Assembly (NCBI GenBank): GCA_030063045.1
Contig: JAQSEB010000011.1
Span: forward strand, 992,001 to 1,056,000
Direction: 5' to 3'
DNA: 64,000 nucleotides
Origin: Pratylenchus scribneri
Taxonomy: Eukaryota; Nematoda; Chromadorea; Rhabditida; Pratylenchidae
Shown here: piece by piece, positions 28,403 through 41,859 of the stretch
Numbering within the stretch: position 1 is the stretch's first letter
Layout of the letters: the number at the start of each line of letters is the position of its first letter
Notes under the pieces: generated by a model
Database searches by the model: none
Told to the model about the DNA's origin: nothing
What the model saw: only the letters and a program-made list of their open reading frames with translations
Made by a program: the position numbers and the translations under genes

Positions 28403-30780
28403 TCAATTCCTCTGATATTTTGCTGCCCAATTCACCCGTCCGCCGGTTGTTGAAAGTTGTGTGCCATTTGCTTGTTGCTGCTGCTGTTTTTGGCCCATTC
28501 CTGCCGCAGGTGGGCCGGTGGTCAATGAAATTCCTGTGCCACCTTGTTGCCGATTTCCGCCACCCCCGAATGAAGGTACATATCCTGCAAATTTGTGTTG
28601 GTTAATTAATCAATAATAATTTGTTTATTATTTTTTACCATATGCATATTCAAAACGTGCTTGGACGGCGGTTTTGGCCTGTGTTCCACTGCCAGCCATA
28701 TTTTGTTGCTGCATTTTATTCTGTTGTTGAAATGTTTGCGGTTTTCTGGATAAACTTGCCGAAAAACTATTGCCGAATCCATCCGATGCTTTTATTCCTT
28801 TAAATTTTTTATAATTATTATTAAATAAATTATTAAATTTACCTGGCATATAACGAGATTTACTGATGTATAAATCCTTTGCTGATAATTTCTTAGCACT
28901 CAAACTTCGATTTGATTTGCTATCCGAATTTGACCCAACCGCTTTCATATCTTTATCGACGGCTGCCAAACCAGGTTTATTCCTCAAATAAATTCATTCG
29001 TTTTATTTGTTCTTAAATAATCATTTACCTTGCTTTTCCTACTATTCCACCGCCGGTTGCATCCAATAGAAATTCGGCTAATCCCTCAACTTCCAATGTT
29101 CCTTTGGCCAATGATAAATTCCGATTTCGGTCCGGACCACGAATTGGTGGTTCTTTTCGCACCGAATCACCGGAACCATCCTCTCCATCATCATATTTCG
29201 ATTCCAATTTTGTTGTTTTTTGCTGTTGTTGTTGTGTCATTTTCACCTGTTCTTTTTGTTGTTTCTTTTGTTGTTCTTCTTGTAATTGTTGCAATTCATC
29301 CTCCAACCCGGCCAATGGATTGTCCATCAACATTTGCTGATCCATTTGCGTTCCTTTCGCTGGTGCTATCTAAAAATATCATTTAATTATTATAATGATT
29401 TAAATTCAACTTTTTGTGTTAATTTTCCCGTTTGTTGGCCACCAATCAATGCCCGTTTGGCAACCACCAATTTTGAATCACTTTGTGTTGAACCGGCACT
29501 GCTTTTCCTTATGGCACTTGTTGTCGGTTGAGACAAAATTGGAGCGCCCAATTTTTGGCCAACTTGGAAATATTTGTATTTAAGAGACTGCAAAAAACAT
29601 TTAATTAAAATGAATATATTTTGGTTTACAATTGAGGCAGTTGGCCTTTTCTCCGGATTCCAAGCCATTAAATCACTCATTAGGCGGAGTCCATCCTCAC
29701 TGGATGTGTTAACAATGCTTTGAAGGGATACTCCCTGGGATTGGTGGAAGGAGAAATTCATTGCCGCAGCCAATTTATATCCTTCAGGCCAATCATCCTA
29801 AAATAAAATTGGGAATTATTTTTTTAAAAAAAAATTTATTTTACTTTTGTTGGTGTTCCCAAAATGTTGACAATTTTAAAAATTTGGTCCAATTCGGATG
29901 TGCCCGGAAATAATGGCCTTAACATGTATAATTCGGCCATAATGCATCCAAGGGCCCAAAGGTCGATTGGTGAATTATAGCTGGTTGAACGGAGCAGAAT
30001 TTCGGGTGCTCGATACCACCGGGTGGAGACATAATCGGTGAATGGTGGACGAGAACGGATTTCACGGGCCAATCCAAAGTCGGCGACTTTGACCAGCTCC
30101 GTTCCATTGCACATTATATTCTCCGGTTTCATGTCTCGATGGAAGAATCCTTTAAAATATTTAAAATTATTTATTAAAAATGTTAGAATAAATTACCATT
30201 TCTATGCATGTAGGAAAGTCCCTGAAGAACTTGATAAACAATGTTACGAATTGCATTTTCGGGAAAATATCGATCACTGAATGAAAATAATTCATAATTT
30301 AATTATTTAATTTGTAAATTAAAATTACCGGTCTTTCATTAATTCGTACAAATTTTCTTGCATAAATTCAAACACAAAATAAAGAATGTCATTTTCTCGA
30401 ATCACTTCACGAAGTCGAATTATATTTGGATGATTTAGCTTCTTCAGTGATTTCACTTCCCGTAGATTCATTGCTTCATCCCATGAATAAAACTTCTTCT
30501 TCATTCTGCAATTTTTAATGGAATTATTTTAATTAATTAATTATATTTACCGTTTGATTGCCACCACATCGCCGGTGTCCATTTTTATTGCCAATGAAAC
30601 CTCACCAAATGTTCCATCTCCAACTTTTTTGGTCATTCTATATCGATCGGCCAATGTTTGAATGGCTGCACCGGTGCCGGGTGCCGAATTCGGCATTCCA
30701 GCCAAATTTAGTGGAACTTGAACGGAGGAAAGTGCCGCACCAAGGGCAGCCATACCGACCGCATTTGATGCGGTCATCAT
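28403..30780 (-). CDS. dyf-5: MAK/ICK/RCK-type protein kinase (DYF-5 orthologue)
   Basis: MAK/ICK kinases restrict cilium length and regulate intraflagellar transport; C. elegans DYF-5 is the nematode member. Exons from the 5' end: 30551-30780, 30329-30505, 30197-30276, 29845-30149, 29630-29797, 29411-29587, 29029-29369, 28843-28982, 28639-28797, 28403-28584 (652 residues). After a 47-residue leader the kinase domain shows [15 protein letters not shown] (Gly loop), VVAIKR (catalytic Lys), [30 protein letters not shown] (HRD), [11 protein letters not shown] (DFG) and the TDY activation motif in [14 protein letters not shown], as in MAK/ICK. The C-terminal half is Gln/Lys-rich and ends [13 protein letters not shown]. 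Kinase subfamily is secure; orthology to dyf-5 follows from the TDY loop and tail. Confidence 0.93.
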
Positions 30781-31303
30781 TCAATTGATTGATTGGTGGA
30801 ATTATTCAGAATTGGGAAAATTCACAATTTATTGGTTGATTGTTCTTCTTCTTTACATCATTTCTGCAAATGAAAATGAATGTTATTTTTTCAATTGAAT
30901 AAAATAAAATAGATTCAGAAACATTGTTTATGAGTAGTCTGGTTGAATTGATGGTAAAACTATTCAATTTACTTACCAATAACTGAAAGTGCTAGGCCAA
31001 AATGACACAAAAGTCTCTGTCCTCTCCACCCATTCATGCCATTTTCACGAATTGATGTGTTTTTGTGGCCATGGAAACCGGTGTAAAATGCAAGGGGAAA
31101 TTGCCATTGAATATTGGCCATAAAATAATGACAAATCCCCACCGGAATGCTTTAAAATTATATTTAAAATTAACCATCAAAATTGAGTAAATAAATAAAC
31201 AAATTTGACAATTGATTAAAATTAATTTCATAAAATTATTAGCCATTCATATTTATTCCATATTATATTTATAATATCGTAATTAAACAAAAATAAGGCA
31301 CAA
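30781..31303. other. Spacer between two minus-strand kinase genes
   Basis: AT-rich 523-bp gap: 5' flank of the dyf-5-like gene and 3' flank of the CDK gene. An ATG-containing open stretch (31034-31246) is low-complexity and not supported. No regulatory site is recognised. Confidence 0.4.
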
Positions 31304-32744
31304 TTATTTCATATTTTTCGTCGGTTTTACATCGTATAATGTATCCACATCCGGCAGTTTGAAATTCAAATCTCGAAGAAATCGATGGGAGAGGGCCAAT
31401 TTGGCGGTGACACGGTCCATTGGCGGATAAATCAACATTTGTTCGAGCAATTCGATTCCATCTTCGTCCAACCCAATTACATGCTTCCGCAAATCGTCAC
31501 GTTGCCATTTGGGGAATTGTCCACGAAAATCGGGAAGGCGTTCAACTCCAGGCCAATTCTTAATAATAAATGAACTCTTTTTGAAAAGGATTGATCGAAC
31601 AGAAACAAACCTTTGAATTTGGTGTACCAAAGAGACGAAATATGCGGAATAATTGATCAATTTCCGAATCGCCTTTGAAGAGTGGGGCATTGCGCAGACA
31701 TTCCGCAAAAATGCATGCCAAACTCCAAATGTCCACGGCGGTTGAATAATATTGAGCGCCGAGCAAAACTTCCGGTGCTCTGTACCAAAGGGTGACAACC
31801 TAAAATGATTTGGTGAAATTAGAATGGCAATTAGAATAAAATAACTTCATGTGTATAACAACGACTTGGTAGAGAGAATGACCTTTAAAAATGAAATGGG
31901 TTATTTTGATTGGTTTTTATTGCATTTACCGTGCCAAACCAAAATCTGAAAATCATGTCAAAAATGTAAAATAGGTAAATAAAAAATAACCAGATACCTG
32001 CTAATTTGATTGTTCCATCATTTTTGACCAATAAATTTTCTGAAATATTCTCAAAATTTTGTGCATTTACAAATTAAATCACTCACGTGGCTTCAGGTCT
32101 CTGTGAACCACTCCTTTAAAAGCATAAATTTAAAAAAAAATTAATATTAATATTTGTATTAAACTATGAGTGTGGCAATAGGCCAAAGCATGCAACAGTT
32201 GCCAAACAAAATTCTAAACAATTTTCCTTTAAATATTTATTTTATTTTATATTTTTATTTACCTTGACATATGCCACTGGTAATGGTCGAGGGGCTAATC
32301 GTTCCAAAAGCATTTTAAGGTCCTGATCGATGAATTCAAATATCAAAAATAGCTTTTTGCCCTCTAAATAAAATTAAATTATTCTATTTATTTTTTTAAA
32401 TTATTTTTTGCTGTGAATCATGACATCCTCCAATCGAACAATATTTGGATGAGTCAATTCCTTTAGAAGGCAAACTTCGCGAATGCATGTGCTTGGCACT
32501 CCCTCAGAGCCTCTAAAAACAAATTTAAATATCAAAATAAAACCGCAAAAACCTTACTGATTTAATCGAATTTGCTTCAAAGCTTTAAATTCCTGTTCTC
32601 CTCTGGAACGCACTTTAAATACTAAAAAGGAGGATTAATTAATTCACATTTTTATGACAAACCTATTCCATATGTGCCTTCGCCAATCTTTTCCATGTGA
32701 ACAAATTTCTCAGCTAATTGTTCATTTTCCAAATCAGACTTCAT
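31304..32744 (-). CDS. Cyclin-dependent kinase, CDK1/CDK2 type (PSTCIRE variant)
   Basis: A cell-cycle CDK that needs a cyclin for activity. Exons from the 5' end: 32663-32744, 32558-32621, 32412-32512, 32263-32363, 32165-32213, 32087-32113, 31998-32039, 31930-31945, 31846-31882, 31611-31799, 31304-31558 (320 residues). Visible are the Gly loop [12 protein letters not shown] with the Thr/Tyr inhibitory pair, the catalytic Lys in FKALKQIRL, the cyclin-binding helix [17 protein letters not shown] (PSTAIRE with Ala to Cys), HRDLKPQN, ADFGLAR, the CAK site Thr in [14 protein letters not shown], and [18 protein letters not shown]. Exon 31930-31945 is only 16 nt, and the intron downstream of exon 32412-32512 uses a GC donor. 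Features of CDK1 and CDK2 are mixed, so I leave the symbol open. It lies between the dyf-5-like gene and the P450 on one strand. Confidence 0.93.
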
Positions 32745-33036
32745 CTTTCTTATAATTTTGAAAAATAATAAAAATGTGAGCAAATAATTAAATTTAAAAT
32801 GAAAATATTCCGCCAATATTGTCAATTTACAATATGAAATTTAAAAATGGAATAAAATTTATTTTAATCAGATTTATAATTAAAATTAAGAGCATAATTA
32901 ATTAGGAATTAGAATGCGATATATGAAATAATGGTCAATTTGAGAAGGTAATTTGTTGTGTTATTTAAGTCAATTTTGATGGCAAAATCATTGTCAATTT
33001 TCTGCTATCATTCCATCATTCATCTTCTGTTCGTTT

Positions 33037-34741
33037 CTAATGGATCCTCGGAGTCAATTTGATTGGCATAGCACTTCCCGGGCGAAGAATCAATTCCGCA
33101 TTGGTCCAAATTTGATCCCTTCTTTTCAGTGCTTTCACATGGAATTTTCGCAAAATCCAAATAATTAATGTCTTCTCCTCCAGCAAAGCAAAACGTTGGC
33201 CAATGCAATTTCGGCTTCCAGCAGAGAATGGGACATAGGCAAAAGCGTGTTTGTCCTTCAGATTTTGTCGCATAAAACTATAAAAAATAAAATTTAATAT
33301 TTATTGAATTTTATTTAAATTAACCGGTCAGGATTGAATATTTCCGGGTCTTTCCATTGTTCTGGGTCACGGTGGATGAGGTAAATGTTCAGCATCACTT
33401 GAGTTCCTTCGGGCAATTCATGTCCTCCAATTTTTGCATTCCTTCCCAAAGTGCGTGTTATGAATGGAGCACTGGGGTAGAGGCGAAGAGTTTCCTTGAC
33501 GCAACATTCCAAATAAGTCAATTTGCTCAAATCCTCATAATTGACATCGCCAAATGGACCACAAATGGAATTAATTTCTTCGTAGCAACGTTGTTGAATG
33601 TCTTCATGGGTGCCCAACATGAACAGTAGCCACACCAAAGCGGCCGCCGTTGTGTCATGGCCTTCGAACATAAATGTGTCCACCTAAATAGAGGATGAAT
33701 TTTTGGTAAATTGACCAAAAATTGACCTCATGTTGGATGTCAGTTTCATTAATGCTTCCATTCTGTTCCATTTCCAACAATAAATCCAGGAATGCCAGAC
33801 GCCCACCAATATTCATTAGTGCACCATCTTGTTCTCGCATTCTTCTTCGTTCAATTATCACCTTAAATAATAAAATATATTTTATTGGTAAAAAACAATT
33901 TAACCTTTCGAGTAAATGAATGCAAAATATTCAAGGCCCATGCATGTTCCTTCCCATCGCCAAAGAGTCGGAACAAGAGGTCAGGCCACATTAGCGGATT
34001 CTTTTGGCGACGATGGATGATGTCATTGATTCGGAGGACTGCTTTGACATAGTCCGAATCCGCCTTGCCTTGTGCATTCACCGATTTTCCCATGGAAGTT
34101 TCGCAAATAATGTCCAAAGTACATAAGCTGATCAATGGAGTAATATCGTCGATGATGTTGCTGTAAATATTCAATATTAAAAAATTAAAATTTATTGACA
34201 TTATACCCTTTGGAATTGATCAAATCATTGAGTTTACGGACAAGTATTTCGGCCTGATTGTTGAAAACATGTTGGAAATTTTTCAATATATCGTAATGGA
34301 ATGTTGGTGTCAATAATTTCCTCCGAACACGCCATGAATCGGAATAACTAAATTGTTTCGTTTAATTTATTGTTTAGTAAAAACTAACTTTGTCAAGAGG
34401 CCATTACCCAACCATGGGCGGAGCATGTCATAAGCAAAACCTTTATTGATATGATCCATATTGGTGAACATTGACTCTGCTATTTGTGCCGAATAAATCA
34501 TCAAAGTTGGCATTGGACCAGCCCAAAAGAGAACCATCCTTGGATATATCTGTGCCATGCCCAATATTTGGTCAATGAAGCCTTCAATGTCCGGTTGGAT
34601 TATAAGTGCGTGGCCAATGAATGGTTGTGAGCGTGGAGATGGAATTCCAGCCAATTGCTTACGCAATGAGAAGTGACGGATTACATAAATTGTGCATATT
34701 ATGATGAAGAATAATAGTAGTATTGACAAAACAAATGCCAT
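33037..34741 (-). CDS. Cytochrome P450, CYP4-like
   Basis: Haem monooxygenase anchored in the ER; CYP4-type enzymes typically oxidise fatty acids or related lipids. Exons from the 5' end: 34389-34741, 34207-34347, 33905-34160, 33727-33861, 33325-33683, 33037-33277 (494 residues, normal length). An N-terminal membrane anchor (about residues 2-22, [18 protein letters not shown]) is followed by a Pro/Gly hinge ([14 protein letters not shown]), [16 protein letters not shown], the I-helix [13 protein letters not shown], the K-helix ETLRLYP (ExxR) and the haem-binding loop [15 protein letters not shown] with the axial cysteine. All required residues are present. Exon 2 ends at a gtataat donor; a later gt would break the frame. 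Substrate cannot be inferred. Confidence 0.95.
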
Positions 34742-34988
34742 CCTCTCTAATTGAAATGTTAAATTAAATAAGGAAAAATAAATTCCATTTAAAGAAAATT
34801 AATGAATCGATATCAACAGAATCATTTTGCAGTTTCATCGTTATGATTGTTCACATTATTATTTTTTATCATTTTGAATAATTGAAGAGAAAAAAAAGTG
34901 CAAATAAACATAAAACAAATTGAAATGCATAAATTGGATTTAAAAACAAACACAAAAAAATGAATATGTATGATAAAATCAAATGGAA

Positions 34989-36333
34989 TTATTGTGATGA
35001 TAAGCCAAAAATTCGTTCCTGCGGGTTTTTCCGCCTCAGCCGGGTCACATTGTCCGTCACAACATCAGTTTCATCCACAATTTCGGATTGTAATATCTCC
35101 TCGACGATGTCCTTAAAAGTTTATCTCATTGATTCCAAAAATTGCCCAACCTCAAGTGTGACCAATCCAATAATTTCCATTTGCATTTCGTTTTCATCTG
35201 CCTTCACTTCTTGCTCAACCAATGCCATGTGCCAATTGCCCCTCTTGAATTCATCCAACATTTGTCGAAGTGAAAAGTGGTCCGGCACTCTTCGCACGGG
35301 ATGCTCAAAACAGCCGCAAATTTGTTTTGCCTAAAAGTTTGTAATTTTATTCAAATTAGATTATTTTCTACCGTAAAATTGTCCTCCGGGTCCAGCAATG
35401 CCAAATCTGTGACAAAGAGCAGCGAATCAATGTTCCGGTTGTTGGGATCATAAACTGGAATGCGAGTGAAGCCAGAACGAAGAATGTCGGCCTTCACTTT
35501 GGTATCCAGCACCGTGTCTTGGCTTATCATGTACGCATCCTTAAAAAAAAATGAGACCTCAAAAATTAATCTTACTTACGTGAATTTTGGTCATGACATC
35601 TTTGACAGATTTTTGTCCCTTAAAAAGAACAATTTAGGATTTCAGAAATGAGAAAAAGCAAACCATCGCCAAAGCTCCCAATGCGATTCTCACTTCGTCC
35701 GCTTGATCTTCTTTGGCATTTTTGGCCGCCAATTTCATCAGCTCCATCAAATGCTTCCTGTCATAGGCAACCATTTCATCTCCAAATATGTAGTCGAGTG
35801 TTTTGCCGATTGGATATGCCAACTAAAATGTAAATATTTTGAATTGGATTTAAATAATATATAATTACCGGAAAAGTGAGAACTATGAAGAATCGTGTGA
35901 TCCAAATTGTATTCGCCCCGATCGCAAGTCCTTTCTTCATGCACCATTTTTGAGGGATCATTTCGCCGAGAATGACAATGCCCACAGAAGAAACGGCCAA
36001 TGCCACATAAACGGTGGTGAAATTGTCGAAGAGAATGGAAATTGCGGAGTTGACGCAAACATTGCCGATGAGCAAACTGCACAGAAGTTGAGACCCCAAT
36101 TTTCGAACCGGGATGATTATCTTCGCATATTTCTTCTCATTTTCGGTACCTAAAATAGAAATAAATTTATTAAAATATTTATATTAACTTTAAACCTGAC
36201 CTGAGTTGGAAATGAGTTCCAATTCTTGTATGGTCAGTGTCATGAGGCCCAAGTTCAGACCAGAAAAGAGGCCAGAAAGCACCAAAAGGCAGCCAATTAT
36301 TGCAATTTGAAAAGCAATTGATAAATAATGCAT
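34989..36333 (-). CDS. CNNM/ancient conserved domain-type metal transporter (DUF21 plus CBS pair)
   Basis: CNNM proteins are DUF21 membrane proteins with a cytosolic CBS-pair module and are linked to magnesium transport. Exons from the 5' end: 36201-36333, 35869-36149, 35664-35822, 35580-35618, 35372-35539, 35151-35330, 34989-35111 (360 residues). DUF21 is seen as [35 protein letters not shown] and [15 protein letters not shown]. The CBS pair is seen as [35 protein letters not shown] and GLVTLEDIVEEIL. The ATG lies directly after a tttctag acceptor-like sequence and immediately before the first membrane helix, so the signal peptide and extracellular domain usual for CNNMs are absent or on an exon I could not find. 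The C-terminal cyclic-nucleotide-like domain is also missing. Confidence 0.88.
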
Positions 36334-37071
36334 CTAGAAATTACAATTGTTTTTTTTTTATTATTTTTTCCATTAGGTTTAATTAGAACATAATGTCGCG
36401 CTTCTTTTGATTCAGGTTTAAGACTTCAAATGAATGATAGTAAGGGGGAATATGGATTGTAGTCGCGAATCGTATCTGCTATCACTATCCTATCTCCTAT
36501 GAGATTAGATTCATATGTTGAGTGGCGGCGAATGGCGATGGCGACTAGTGAGCCTATTCTTGTTCTTGCTAAATATAAGGATGGGTTAGCTTGAAATTAG
36601 TAGGTAGACTAAAACTTTCTTTGAAAATATTGACTTAAATTAAATCATCAAAAACAAAATAAAAAAAAACGCTGCAGATTTTGTTCGAAGTTCGAACTTA
36701 TTAAATTATTCGATATGGATTAATTATATGTATATAAACGATAGATCATAGATGATTGATGTGATGAAGTGATGGAAGATGGATCATGGATGGATGCTGC
36801 TATGTGATGTGTAATAAAGTTTATATGTTATTCACACTTGTGTTGGTTTCTTTCATTCTCGGTTGCGAACCAAGAGAAGCATGAAAAATCAATATCAATC
36901 GTCAATCGATATTTTGCATAAAATAATAAAAGTCAATTTAAAAAAGGATGCTTTATTATATACTGTACTAAAAATTTTAAGTTAGCTAGGTAAATAAACC
37001 TTAAACACTAAACCCTAAACATAGAACAGCTGAATCTTAGCCCTTTAACCTTAACTACTTTATTTTCTATT
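36334..37071. other. Divergent intergenic region (CNNM and eIF4A 5' ends)
   Basis: AT-rich 5' flank shared with the fold-back element downstream. It includes short repeats of gatg/gat around 36740-36800 and a ccctaaac-like stretch at about 37000-37020. No exon is recognised. Confidence 0.4.
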
Positions 37072-37079
37072 TATGAAAT

Positions 37080-37688
37080 GGCTCTTTTCCAGTTTGCGCG
37101 TCCCATCAACATTTACGCGTCCGATCAACATTTACACGTCCGATGAAAATTTACGCGTCCCATGAATATTTATGCGTCCCAAAATATTTTTATGCGTCCC
37201 AACAATTTTTATGCGTCCAATAAAGTGCAAATTCAATTTTCCCAGACACTTAAAATATTTTTTTAGAATAAATTTATTGTTAATTTTTTAACAATTGGAC
37301 GCATAAATGTTCGAATCCAACTTAGAAGATCTAGACACCCAAAAGACTAATACTAATTTTTACTTTATCAGAACTCACCGCTTCGTCGCTTCATGACATT
37401 TACTCCGTTCAATCCCATGCTCTGAACCCCTAATCCTAACCCTAAACCCCTAGTGTATGCTTTCTGGGTGTTGATCTTTAGGGTGTTGGTTCTGGATTGA
37501 TCCCAGCAGATGTTTGAGCAAAATTAATTTTGAACTTTTTTATTCGTTGGACGCGTAAAAATATATTGGGACGCATAAAAATTGTTGGGACGCATAAAAA
37601 TATTTTGGGACGCGTAAATATTCATCGGACGTGTAAATGTTGATCGGACGCGTAAATGTTGATGGGACGCGCAAACTGGAAAAGAACC
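37080..37688. mobile_element. 609-bp fold-back MITE with 8-bp target-site duplication
   Basis: The ends are inverted copies of about 165 bp starting ggctcttttccagtttgcgc on the left and ggttcttttccagtttgcgc on the right (read from the outside). Within each arm a roughly 20-bp sub-motif of the type atttacgcgtccgatcaac recurs seven or eight times with variants. The direct duplication tatgaaat flanks the element at 37072-37079 and 37689-37696. There is no transposase frame; the central 280 bp contain a stretch like ctaaccctaaacccctag. An 8-bp duplication is the size made by hAT-type transposases, so a non-autonomous hAT-like element is the best guess. Confidence 0.88.
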
Positions 37689-37820
37689 TATGAAATTTAT
37701 ATTTCTTGAGCCGTTTATTTAATTCAACTCATTTTTTTAGATAAACAATCAAAAATCAATTGATATTTTCTTTACGTATCAAATACAAACGTCAAATATA
37801 TTAATTCAACTAAAACGACA

Positions 37821-39441
<1,621 letters not shown>

Positions 39442-39992
39442 GATTATTAAATCGGATAAATCGGATTCTATTGACAATTGGAAGGAAAAACTAAATATAT
39501 AGGAATGAAGAAGGATGATTGATGGAAAAGATATTTTTGCGAATTATTGTTGTTTTTGATTTGGTAATAAAATTTGTTAAAAGTCACTTCTTTTTATGCT
39601 TAATTCGGCAGAAGGATGTTTGTTGGGACCAAACCAAAATGATCAATGGTTATTTTAATTTGACAAACCAGAGATTATATCGTGCACCCTCCTCCTCTCT
39701 CCCCACCCCAGAATTCAAGTCATTGTAACGGTCAACTTCTTCTCCCAACATTAAAATCGGTATTCCCATTTTCCGGCTCAATTTTGGTACATTCAATGCC
39801 CCTAAACATAAACTCAGGGTTCTTTTAAAAATCATCAATTCGAATTGATTTATTTCTGATTTTTTATAGTAAAAATTGTCGAGAAAAAATATCAAGATGT
39901 TCAAAAAATGATACAGAGACTAATTTAAATGGATCAATAATTTAATATAAACAAGTGAGAATCAATTTGCGTTCTTTCTCCTATTTTGTACT
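39442..39992. other. Convergent 3' spacer (eIF4A and TRAIP-like genes)
   Basis: AT-rich sequence between two stop codons facing each other, with an AATAAA-type signal near 39565. No exon is seen. Confidence 0.45.
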
Positions 39993-41435
39993 TCATTTCT
40001 TGTTGTGGCCACCATTTGCTTGTTCCATGAAACCCGGTGAGAAGATTTCGATGAGTTCATCGCCCAAATATGGTTGCTTCTTTTTTGTTGGTTTGGCCGC
40101 AGCATTGCTGGTCGTTGGAAAATCAACAAAACTGAATGGCTCAATGGCATTCGAAGTAGTCGGTTCATCAATGAGAATGCTTTTGTTCATGACCATCTTT
40201 TTCGGCATTGGAATTGGACCATCAGAGATAACCTTAAATTAAATATATATTTTTTCTTCCTAATATATATTTACCTGGATGTCGCTATCTTCATTCTCTT
40301 TGTTATTGAAGAGTCCATCAGAGTCGGCATCAAAAGAGAAGCCACCATCAAAACCGAATGAAGGGCGCACACGTGGCTTTCCGAAATATCCATTTGGAAT
40401 GGATGTTCCTTGTGTTGGGCGCAATGGTTTACGGCCGATGGGCGATTCTGATGATGTTCCGTTTGTTGTTTGAATTCGGCGCTTTCGACTTTCCAATTCT
40501 TTGTTTGCTTCTTCCAATTGGGCCGCCAATTTGTTCTTCTCCTGCTTTTCCTTCTTCAGTTCAGCATTCAATAAGGCATTTGTCTTTTGAATGGTTCGGA
40601 ATTGCCTTTAAGCAAAAAAATAATTCAATTAAAATGTTTTTAACTAACTTTTGGACGGATTTGAAAAAGACATTAATGTCAGGATTGCCATTTGGTGCCG
40701 AATATTTGTCGATCGCCTTTCCAATCTTCTCCTCGTCCGCGCCATTTTTCGAAGAAATTAATGTATAACTAAAATTATTTTTGATTATTTATTTTTATAT
40801 TTTGAACGAACAAATCAGAAGCTTTGAGTCGTCTCTGTGCCAATTCAAGTTGATGTTTCAGTTCTTCCTGATCTTGGAGCATTCTCTCAAGGTTTTTGAT
40901 GAGTCGATCCTTGGATTTGATTTGGTCACCGGCACTCTTCTTTTCCCTTTCCACCTATTTTAGATTTGAATTGCCAAAATTTAATATGAATTGCCAACCT
41001 GCGCTTCCAGTCTTTCCTTTGCTATTTTGCATGTAGTGAATTTCTGTTCCATAGCCTTTTTCGAATCCTCTGCTTCCTTGAGCTGTTCACGAAGTCGACT
41101 GATCTCTGCCTGTAAATTTATAGTAAATTCAAGTAAAAATATTAATTAATTACATCATTATTGTTCATTGTGAAGAAAGAGTTGGATTTGTCAGGCTCAT
41201 CGACGAAAAGGCGTGTGATGTCACGAGTTGTATTCTTCATCCGACATTTTGGGCAATTTTTGGCGGTCTAAAAATATTTATTTAAAATATTGAATTATTT
41301 TAAAATATAATTTACATCAGTCCACTTTGAAATGCAGTCAAGATGGTAGGTATGGCCACATTTTAATGAAGAAATATTATCTAATTCGAATGAGAGTGTA
41401 CAAATTGAGCACTTGCCAAAACTTGTTAAGGACAT
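39993..41435 (-). CDS. TRAIP-type RING-H2 ubiquitin ligase
   Basis: TRAIP is a replisome-associated E3 ligase that drives CMG helicase unloading and DNA-damage responses. Exons from the 5' end: 41316-41435, 41154-41267, 40999-41109, 40812-40954, 40649-40768, 40275-40605, 39993-40232 (392 residues). The N-terminus is a RING-H2: CSIC, then LKCGHTYHLDCISKW and NCPKC, with TRLFVDE directly after, as in TRAIP. A long charged coiled coil follows (AEISRLREQLKEAEDSKKA onwards, about residues 78-240) and a disordered tail with SPIGRKPLRPTQ and a basic KKKQP segment. It starts 424 bp from the RAD1 start on the opposite strand. RING and coiled-coil order fit TRAIP; the tail is not conserved enough to confirm a PIP box. 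Confidence 0.85.
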
Positions 41436-41859
41436 GATTAATTATTCGTGCTTCTTTCTAAAATTTTTTTAAATATTTTTTTATTTTGTGTTGATAAAAA
41501 ATAAATAAACTGGAGTGTGTAGCGGAGTGCGGAGCCCTTTGGTGATGGTGAATGATCCCCGGACTCCCAGGAACAGGAACAAAGCAAAATTACTATGCTA
41601 TCTCTGTGCCTCCAAATTAACCATTCTCTCTCATCAGACATCGACATTTTGTCCTAATTATAACCATTTTAAAAATGTATGAATGTCCCTTTTTGACTGA
41701 TTTGAGTGGCTGACTTGATTGACTAGACTCTACTCTCTCCGTTTTTTTTATATAAATTAAAATACTTATTAAAAAATAAGCTTATTAATTACTTATAAAA
41801 CTAAAATTTTATACATAAAACCTTTATAGATTTTTTTAAAATTATAAAATTCCTTCAAA
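41436..41859. promoter_or_regulatory. Shared divergent promoter region of the TRAIP-like and RAD1 genes
   Basis: A 424-bp gap between two head-to-head genome-maintenance genes. It has a GC-richer middle (41520-41600) between AT-rich flanks, and an actctactctctccg pyrimidine stretch near 41726. No specific factor site is identified; the promoter role is inferred from position. Confidence 0.5.

Noticed and set aside
37428..37453. Telomere-like cctaaccctaaacccc stretch
   Set aside because: Too short and imperfect for an interstitial telomere; part of the fold-back element's centre.
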